Shown here: positions 7,306 to 15,000 of the stretch, piece after piece
Layout: every line of letters begins with the position of its first letter
Position numbering within the stretch: position 1 is the first letter of the stretch
Assembly: GCF_017104645.1 (NCBI RefSeq)
Contig: NZ_JAAGPF010000043.1
Coordinates: 1-35,701, forward strand
Direction of reading: 5' to 3'
Length of the DNA: 35,701 bases
DNA from: Burkholderia sp. Ac-20379
GTDB lineage: Bacteria > Pseudomonadota > Gammaproteobacteria > Burkholderiales > Burkholderiaceae
The notes under the pieces: generated by a model
The model's input: only the letters and a program-made list of their open reading frames with translations
Told to the model about the DNA's origin: nothing
Databases searched by the model: none
Translations under genes and position numbers: made by a program

Positions 7306-7598
7306 TTACTCCCGGCAAATATTTTTACATTCCCTTCGCCAAGAACCTTAGTCGCAAGGTTGATTGCCGACTCCGGGGTTCCCTCGGCGAAGTAGACCTG
7401 AGCCGCTACGCCACGTTGATCGGCGATTGTTTGATAGATACGAAGCTCTTGTCCCAATTTTCCGAGGTTGTTCGCCTTAGCAGGGCCACCGACGGCTATC
7501 AGATCACCGTTTGGCGCAACCACATCAATGTCTGTCGATCCCATGCCTGGGACTGCGACTTTTCCCCCCGAAGTTGAACCATTGAATTCGTTTTCACT
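7302..7598 (-). pseudogene. orphan CdiA-CT nuclease-like toxin domain without start
   Basis: The frame is open from 7598 with no start until ATG 7544 in mid-domain. It reads GGKVAVPGMGSTDIDVVAPN, GDLIAVGGPAKANNLGKLGQ, ... IADQRGVAAQVYFAEGTPES ... LGEGNVKIFAGSK. The DVV..DGDLI.VGGPAK...A..RGV.A..YF..GTP pattern is that of CdiA C-terminal nuclease domains of the restriction-endonuclease-like (PD-(D/E)XK-type) class. The class is from memory and needs a profile search. The domain itself looks intact and overlaps its immunity gene by ATGA. The CdiA body, pretoxin and entry domain are missing, so it is a silent cassette. Confidence 0.65.
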
Positions 7599-7610
7599 TC
7601 AGTCATGATG

Positions 7611-7918
7611 TCATTTTCCAAGCATCGCGTTAATGCAGCCAGTGATGTAGGTCTTCAACGCTGCGGCTTGTGCAGCACTAGCCTCAATGTAGTTTGGATC
7701 GAGCGGTTGCCCCTTGTGGTCGTCCACTCTCCGGGCATCTTCGCGCCTTTCGAAGAGTTGAATGAACCGGGTAGACCTTGCGTATTTACCGGATCGTTTA
7801 ATATATTGCTTTGCTATGCTGGGGTGAGTAACTCGAAACCTTCCTGTTGTTTGATCCCGTTCTGCGGCAGGATATGGTCTGCTGCGAGTCTACCCTCAGC
7901 TATACGCTTCCAGTAGGC
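7611..7918 (-). pseudogene. decayed HNH-like nuclease toxin remnant
   Basis: On the minus strand: YWKRIAEGRLAADHILPQNG, IKQQEGFELLTPA, then TAG where CAG (Gln) would be expected, then QSNILNDPVNTQGLPGSFNS and SKGAKMPGEW. A frameshift near 7735 leads into VDDHKGQPLDPNYIEA ... CINAMLGK-stop. The ADHI...N...GLP.S.N.SKG...W pattern is typical of HNH-fold toxin nucleases, with the DH pair as metal or catalytic site. Its first codons overlap the last codons of the Imm42-like gene in another frame, so the junction runs through that point. A short frame MTEVKTNS after the stop (7607 down) may be the beginning of its lost immunity gene. Confidence 0.55.
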
Positions 7919-8408
7919 TGCTGAGTTTGCTACAGGTGTCCAACGCGACAGCATCGAACTCGCCTAATGCTAGGTCAACCGTCTTAACGCTGTTTCCGCC
8001 ATCGCTCGAACAAACGATCTTGGAAATCTCTCGGGCATCCACCAAGTAGATGTGCCAAGTTCCGAAAATGTCGATGGGTGGACAAACGTCAAAGCACGCT
8101 GGCATTGAGTCGGTAGGAATCAGCTTAGCCAGGTCATCGCTGGCTTCGTTGAGATAGTCTCGAATAATGTGGAATGCATCTCGACCATCGCATGAAGCGA
8201 GAGACGGGGCCGTGCGCCTTCCGGTATCACCAACGATGTATTTCATTGCAAACAGGACGTCGCGCAGCGAAGTTACTTCGTAAAAGTCGCCGACTTGTTC
8301 GCCACCAATCCAATAGCAAAATTTGCCGAACATCCACGCACCGCCCGGATTTTCGTTTAGTTCAAACTCAATACCAAACCTTGCCTTGTTGCCATATAGC
8401 ATTCTCAT
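7896..8408 (-). CDS. orphan immunity protein, Imm42-like
   Basis: A 170-residue protein starting MRMLYGNKARFGIEFELNEN. The block FGIEFELNENPGGAWMFGKF...CYWIGGEQVGDF matches what I know of the Imm42 immunity family found with Rhs, CDI and T6SS toxins. ATG 8408 shares an ATGA overlap with a 13-codon toxin tail. A longer frame from 8672 is the shadow of the IS remnant. The protein is open to the stop at 7896, but its last residues (SLLEAYS) overlap the next toxin remnant, so the C-terminus may be altered. Confidence 0.75.
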   Translation of the reverse strand: MRMLYGNKARFGIEFELNENPGGAWMFGKFCYWIGGEQVGDFYEVTSLRDVLFAMKYIVGDTGRRTAPSLASCDGRDAFHIIRDYLNEASDDLAKLIPTDSMPACFDVCPPIDIFGTWHIYLVDAREISKIVCSSDGGNSVKTVDLALGEFDAVALDTCSKLSSLLEAYS

Positions 8409-8446
8409 TTCCCCAAGATATTCAGAACATTTGCGGGAACCTTCGA
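8405..8446 (-). pseudogene. last 13 codons of a toxin, cut off by an IS remnant
   Basis: Right after the stop of the transposase fragment the frame reads SKVPANVLNILGK-stop, and its TGA overlaps the ATG of the Imm42-like gene. The position matches the toxin-immunity overlap of the other modules. It is too short to identify. Confidence 0.45.
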
Positions 8447-8719
8447 CTAGAGGTCCAGCACTACCGCCAGATAAAGCCAGCCCTGCCAAGTTCGCAGGTA
8501 CATGATGTCCGTGACCCAGGCACGATCTGCCGCTTCGGCGGTGAATTGTCGGTTCAGTCGATTGGGCGTGAGAATCGACGGCCGGCCAGCAGTGCGATGA
8601 GGCGACTTGTATCCTCGAATCGCCTTGATACCGTTGCGTTGCATGATTTTGGCCACTCGGTTCTTGCTGCAAACTTCACCCACTTCGCGTAGGTTGCAGC
8701 ACAGGCGACGTGCACCATA
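8447..8719 (-). mobile_element. IS3-family transposase (OrfB) fragment
   Basis: About 90 codons of an IS3-family DDE transposase: YGARRLCCNLREVGEVCSKN, RVAKIMQRNGIKAIRGYKSP ... NRQFTAEAADRAWVTDIMYL, RTWQGWLYLAVVLDL and then a stop. The first catalytic Asp lies in WVTDI and the second in VVLDL. The frame ends exactly where the family continues FSR.VVGW, so the last catalytic Glu, the rest of the protein, OrfA and both inverted repeats are missing. The fragment begins near YG.R, in the helical region. It sits between the live cdiI and the orphan Imm42-like gene and replaces almost all of that module's toxin. Confidence 0.85.
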
Positions 8720-8772
8720 TCATTGATTATAAAAAATTAGACCGTGATGCGCCTATGGAAAATTCCTTGAGA

Positions 8773-9054
8773 TCAACTCCTCTTATTCGATCGCGCGTGA
8801 AGAAGAGCGCAAAAAGAAAAAATAGCGGAAAACCCTATCGGCACAAACACCCCTGGGACTGTGAAAATAATCCCTATGGAAGTTGCAACACCTTGCTCAA
8901 ATCCAGCCTTTAATATCGCAACGGAAAATATGAAGATATAAATTAATGCAAGAATAAAAATAAAAACCTTCCAGTATGAGAGTTTTCCGATAGCCCTTGA
9001 AACGAGAGGCCCCAAAAATCCACCTAGCAGACCACTCCAGAGACCATCAATCAT
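8773..9054 (-). CDS. cdiI: cognate CDI immunity protein, membrane type
   Basis: A 93-residue protein (MIDGLWSGLLGGFLGPLVSR...). A glycine-rich amphipathic N-terminus precedes YWKVF and two long hydrophobic segments (about residues 26-50 and 57-85), then a basic tail (HARSNKRS). I chose ATG 9054 because GGAG lies seven bases before it; the nearer ATG at 9060 is only one base from that site. It starts 13 bases after the cdiA stop. It is homologous to the orphan at 5855 and the pseudogene at 5528. An inner-membrane immunity protein fits the hydrophobic CdiA-CT. The family is not one I can name. Confidence 0.75.
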   Translation of the reverse strand: MIDGLWSGLLGGFLGPLVSRAIGKLSYWKVFIFILALIYIFIFSVAILKAGFEQGVATSIGIIFTVPGVFVPIGFSAIFSFCALLHARSNKRS

Positions 9055-9067
9055 TACCATGCTCCTT

Positions 9068-12000
9068 TCATTTCTGCGGTGAATTTCCGGACTGCACTGC
9101 CCCCTGAGCCGCTCGTCCAACAGTCTGACTTATTGCAATCTTGTTTGCGTTAATGACAATGCCTGGAATAGTTCCAAGATTTTTTATCGAATTCGCAATC
9201 CCTGCCCAGTTAAACATGGATACTGCCAAAACACTATTATATGCCCCAATGACCGCAGCAACGCCAAAGCCGACCGGTGAAAAATTTCGGCTGAAAGAGT
9301 CATGAAATGCTTGGGTTGACGAGAAGTCCGATTTCACAAAAGCGGGAATCGTATATAGCCCCCCAGATACGACCGCTCCAGTTAAGGCTCCCGTCGTCAA
9401 TGAGTAGGCTGCTTGTCCTGCTTTGTAGGCTTCAATTGCTGCTGGGCCGGCAATTACGACACCAGCAATTGCTGCAGCAGCTCCGCCTGCAATGACTGTA
9501 TTTGTTGCATACCGATTAACTTCCTGAGACATTTCGCCCTGTGCCTTAAGTATCTCTTTCAGTTGAGCATCCGAACAGGGAGAAGCTGCGCTACAGTATT
9601 TGCTCACTAGATCTACTACCACCGGATTTTTCTGTTTGCCGCCAGGAAGCGCGAGCTGGTTATTCTCCACCTCAATTTTGCCGGCGCCGGTCGCCGTTGC
9701 TACGTTTTGCCCGGACATGGCGGCGACGCCGGCAACCAGGCTGGCCACCAGATTGTCGCGCGCTTCACGCTCCGATGCAGACAGGTTCGTCGACGGCGCG
9801 AGCAGACTGCCGAGCACGGAGCTGGTCGCCGCGCCCATCGCGCCTGTACCGCAGTTCTGGCTGCCGGCAGCCGCACCGGCACATCCGACAATCGCATGAA
9901 GTGCCGCACGCGCTTCTTCGCTGCCGAGGTTGTCGGCAATCTGCTTCACCTGATTGGAACGAAGCTCTTGCAGGTAAGCCACCGTCGCATTCTGCGCGAA
10001 CTGACCCAGACCACCCGTCACGTTGCCGCCCGCGGCCACCGACAGGGCCGTAAGCACTTGACGATACGTACCGCCCGATCCCCAGTTAGCGCTCAGTTCA
10101 TCGGCGCGCTGCTGGGCGGCCGCGCGCTGTTCCGGCGTCAGATTCGAGTTGTTCGCGGCGGCCTTCGCTGCGTCGACCTCGACCGCCCGATTCGCAACGA
10201 ATGTCCCCGCCTGGTTGATGAACTGGCTCGTAATGTCAAAGCCGGCCTGAATCTTGTCCTTGTCGAAGATCGGCGCGAGCGCACCGCCGGTGTTCGATGT
10301 ATCGCGGTTGACGCTCGCAACCGCTTCAGCCGCCGTCTGTCCGGTCATTTGCTGCTGCTTCGCACCGTCGGTGATGGTGATGGCGCCTCCACCGATACCG
10401 GTCTTCGTAGTCGAATTGGCATCGCCTGACGCGCTGAGGGCTACCGGCGGCGCTACCTGAAACCCGCCATCGCCCTTCGGCAGCGTCGTCCCCGGCACCG
10501 GGTTCACGTTGTCCGCCTTGCCTTTCTGATCCTTGCCGATGGTCCCGCCATAGCCGCCCGAGAGTCCGATCGACGAGGCATCGTACGATGCATGATTCTC
10601 GATATCGCTATGGGTAAGGGTAGCGGTCGTGAGACTGTTCAGATTGTCCTGGACGGCCTTGTCGCTGCTCGCGATCACTCCGCCCTTGAGATCGGTATTG
10701 CCCGTCACATCGACCTGGAAACCGCCATCACCCGCCTTGATTCCCGATTGCGCGATCACGCTTGCGTAATCGCTGTTCATCTTGGTCTGGCCGACGCTGC
10801 CCGCCACGCTCGACTTCCCGGCGCAAAGCGGTGGCGCACACACGCTCGCCGAAATACCGGCGCTCTGCTGCTTCGAATCGTAGAGGTCCTTGTCCTGCAG
10901 GCTCTCGATGTTCAGGTTGCCGCCGACATCGGCAACCACCTGTTTGCCCGACGCGACCGCGCCCTTCAGATTCGTATCGCCGACCGACTGGATTGCAAGC
11001 TGGTCGCCCGCGGTCACGTGCGTATTCGTCCACGTCGACGAATCTCCGTCCGCGTTGCCTCGATTGCCGGCAACGCCCGCCGTGAAGGCTATCCCCGACT
11101 TGTCGCCAACGGTGAACGACACGCCCACCGAGGCGCTCGACCCGCTGTTCGTGCTGTGCTGGCTGCTGGTATTTTCTGCCGCCTGCAGATTCACATTGCT
11201 TTCGGCGGCCAACTTCGCGTTGTTGGCCGCCGAAATCGTGCTGCCGATCACGTCGATATTGCTGTCCTTGCCGGCGCCAGCAGCAGCGATCGTCACGTTG
11301 CGGCCTGCCGACACCGTACTCCCCACCGCCGTGCTCGACTGCGCCTGCATCTGACTATCGCTCTTGCTCGCGCCGACCGATACGTTGATCCCGACGCTTG
11401 TCGCGGCTTCCACCGGATCCCCGCCCATCTGCTTCAGCGAGTCATAGGTATTCTTCGCTGCAAGGCCCGTCGTAGCCGCTGCCAGCGCGATCAAGCGTGG
11501 ATCACCCCCCACGTTTTGCGCAGCGTTCGTCATCTGCCGACCAGTCTGCACCGCCGCGACCACCGGATTCGTCACGCCCACAGTCACGCCGGCCTGGCGG
11601 AACTGCTGTTGCTCTGCGATGCTGGATGTATCCGTCGCGGCGTCGATCTTGACCGTCTTGCCGGCCAAATTCACGTCATTGCCTGCATGCAGGATGCTTC
11701 CGGTCGCGTGCAGATCGTTACCCGCACTCACAGTCAGGTTGCCGTTCAGTGCACCGATCGCACTGCCGTTGTTCGTGACCGATGAAGACTGCTGCTTGTC
11801 GGAGTTCGAACGCGAGCCGACGGATACTGACAACCCGCCGTTCGACATAAGGCCGGTTTCTTTTTTGTCGAAATAGGTCGACGATTGGATCGTGTCTTGC
11901 GTGGTCTTGATGTTCACATCCCGAGCAGCCGACAGCGACACATCATTTGTGCCGACGATATTGCTGCCAGTCACGTTGACGTCTCGGCCGCTTGTGATAG

Positions 12001-15000
12001 TCACACCATCCGCTGAAATCGTGCTGCCCTGGCTGTAGATCGCAGTCTGATCGATTCCGCTCGCAACCTTCGACCCACTCACCACATTGCTATGGCTGTG
12101 CGTTTCGTGCGAGTTCAGCTCATGCGTCTCGGTCGCCGCGCCGATATTCACGTCGCCGGCCGCCAGCAGATTCGCGTTGCCCTTGTCGAGGCTGATCGTG
12201 CTGCCGGAGAGCGTAATGTCCTTGCCCGACACGATATTGACCGTGTCGCCACCCTTGAGCGTCGTGCCGGTGAGTGCCTGGTCGGACGTGTGCAGCGTCT
12301 CCGCATAGCTGCCGTGACCGTCGCTGCCCGAACTGTTGCTGTTCACGGTCGACGTCGCACTCGCCGCGCCGAGTGTTACGTTGCCCTTGGCAGCAAGCGT
12401 CCCGCTCTGGCCGAGGTCGATCTGTGCGCCCTTTGCCGTCAGGTCTCCGCCGACGGCAATCAACGATTGCCCACCGACCGTCACCGAACCGCCGGTGACC
12501 TTGTTGATATCGGTATTCGACACGCCATTGGCTCGTTGCACGATCTTGTGCTCGCCGGTCTGAACCGCGCCGAGATCCCAGTTACCGCCAACATTCATGC
12601 CGAGATTGCCGCCGACCGACAGGTTGCCCGCGTGCTGTTGGAAGTTGCCGCCGGTAACGATCGACGCATCGCCCGCCACGTCAAGTTTGGCGGTCGGCCC
12701 GAGCGTCGTCACCACGCTCGTCGCGCCATCTCGGCTCACCCGCGTGTTCGTCTTCGTCGCCGTATCGAGAATCAGGTCTTTCCCGGCATCCAACTGCAGG
12801 CTGCCGGCCTTCACGTTCGCCGACGTCAGGTCGATGTTGTTCTCGGTCTTCAGCGACATCAGCCCGCCGCTTTGCAGCGCGCCGAACGCGTTGTCGATCT
12901 GCTTGCCCTGGATCGCCAGCGTGTTGTCGGCCTTGATCGTGCCGCTGTTCGTGAACGCCTGTGCATTCTGGAAATCGATGTTCGTCGCACTGACCAACGG
13001 CCCGTCGATGTTCTCCTGGCTGGCCTTCGCGAGATACACGACGGGCACCAGCACCGACTGGCCGCCGACCACACGCGTCTCCATCATGATCACGTTGCTG
13101 GTCAGCTTCGACACCTGATCGGCCGACAGGCTCGCGCCGATTGGCAAATCGAGCGACTTCGACAGATCCGCACCGGCCGCCAACAGCGACTGATACATGC
13201 TCTGCAGGTCTGCGTACGGCCCGAGCACGGCCTTGCCGGTCAGAGCAGTCACTTCGTTGCGCACGAGTTGCTGCTCGTAGAAGCCGTCGCCGAGCCGCTT
13301 CGGAATATGCGTGAGATCGACGCCGAGCTGACCGAAGAAGTCGTCGCTCGAAATGAAATTCTTCCGGTTCGTGAACGCCGGGTTCGTTTCGATCACGTAG
13401 CTCGCATTCGGCGCGGTGGTCGGCTTGAACAGGCCGCCCTGCGGAATGGCGAGGTTGTTCAGGACGTTCAGCGCCGTTGCGCTGGCGATGATCGGATCGA
13501 CCGGCCCCGACGGGCCACCGTGCACGGTCGAAGAATCCGATTTCGCGCCGCTCGCGTTACCGCTCAGGTTGCCAGGCGTGAGGCCCGGCACCGACTGCCC
13601 CGGCAGCAAGCCGAGCGACGGAATCGATGCGTTGCCCGCCGTGTTGTTGACGCTTACGCCCGTACCCGAAATCGTGCCGTTCGCGCTCAGCGTCGCGTCG
13701 TAGCTCGGCAGCTTGTAGTCCTTGATCGATGCCGGTGCCGCCTGTGTATAGCCGCCCGGGCGTCCCGTCACGAACGGCGCATTGCCGAACGGCAACTGCC
13801 AGTCATGCTCGCTGTTGTCGTAATTGTTGTAGTGATACTGCCCGGAATAGGAGACCGACACGCCCGGCAGCTTCTGGCCGGATGCCGCCCAACCGTTCGC
13901 ATCGTAGTAAGCCGGCATCTTGATGTCGCCGACCGCCGCGATGTTGCTCCAATAATTCCGCAGCGTGCCGACCGACGACGCGTCGATGTTGCCACCCGAC
14001 ACGATCTGGCCGGCCGCACTGATGCCTGACACGGTTGTCGCCATCGCGCTGTCCGCGTAGTAGGTCGTGAACTGGTACGTGCTGTTCCACTGACCGCCGT
14101 GGGGCGGCTCGGTGTAGATGCCGCCGATGCTGTCCGGATCCTTCACGCCGATCTGGCCCGTTCGGCCGCTGATCGGAATCCCGAACTGGCCGAGCAGCGA
14201 TGGATCGATCGAACTGGTCGAGGTCGTCATCACGTAGCGCGTGTTCGTGATCTTGTCGGCGTGCAGTTCCATATTGCCGCCCGACTGGATCAGGGCCGAC
14301 GCGTTGTTGACGAGCGCCGCGTTCGTGTAATTGCCGCTGGCATCCTTGCCGCCCGCCAGCACGACCTTGCCCATCCCGAAGATCGCGGTTGTGGCCATCG
14401 TATCGGCCGCGCTCGTGTCGTCGCGGTTCTCGATGTCGTGCGCGAGAATTTCGAGCGTGCCGTTGCTGTCTGAACCGCCAATCAGCGCGGTCGGTCCGAG
14501 GTTCGAGATCGTATTCGTTGCGTTAAGCGACGCGCTGGCGCCCACGAGTGCACCCGTATTGGTCAGGTTGGCAGACTGCGTGTGCAGCAGGCCGCCAGCC
14601 GTCAATGCGCCCGAGTTCGCGATATCGCCCGCATTGACGCTTAGGCCATTGACCGACTCCAGGTTCGCGTTGTTCGTGAAGGTGCCGGGCAACGTGAAGG
14701 CGAGATCGTGACCGACGTTGAACTGCGTGTCGGCCGCCGCCGTGTAGTCGCCCTGAAGGTTCACGTTCGCGTCGTGCGTTGCGCTGTATGTACCGCCGCC
14801 TTGCAGCGTGGCCGCCGCGACCGACAGGTCATGTGTCGAGCTGATCTGGCCGCTCGTGTTCGTGATCGCGCCGGTCGTCGTGACATTCACGTCGCCGTTC
14901 GAATTCGCGACGTTGCCGATGGTGCCGCCACTGTTGTCCAAGGTGTTGCCGTGGACTTGAAGCGATGCGCCGCTGAGCTGACCGCCTTGCGTATTGCTGA

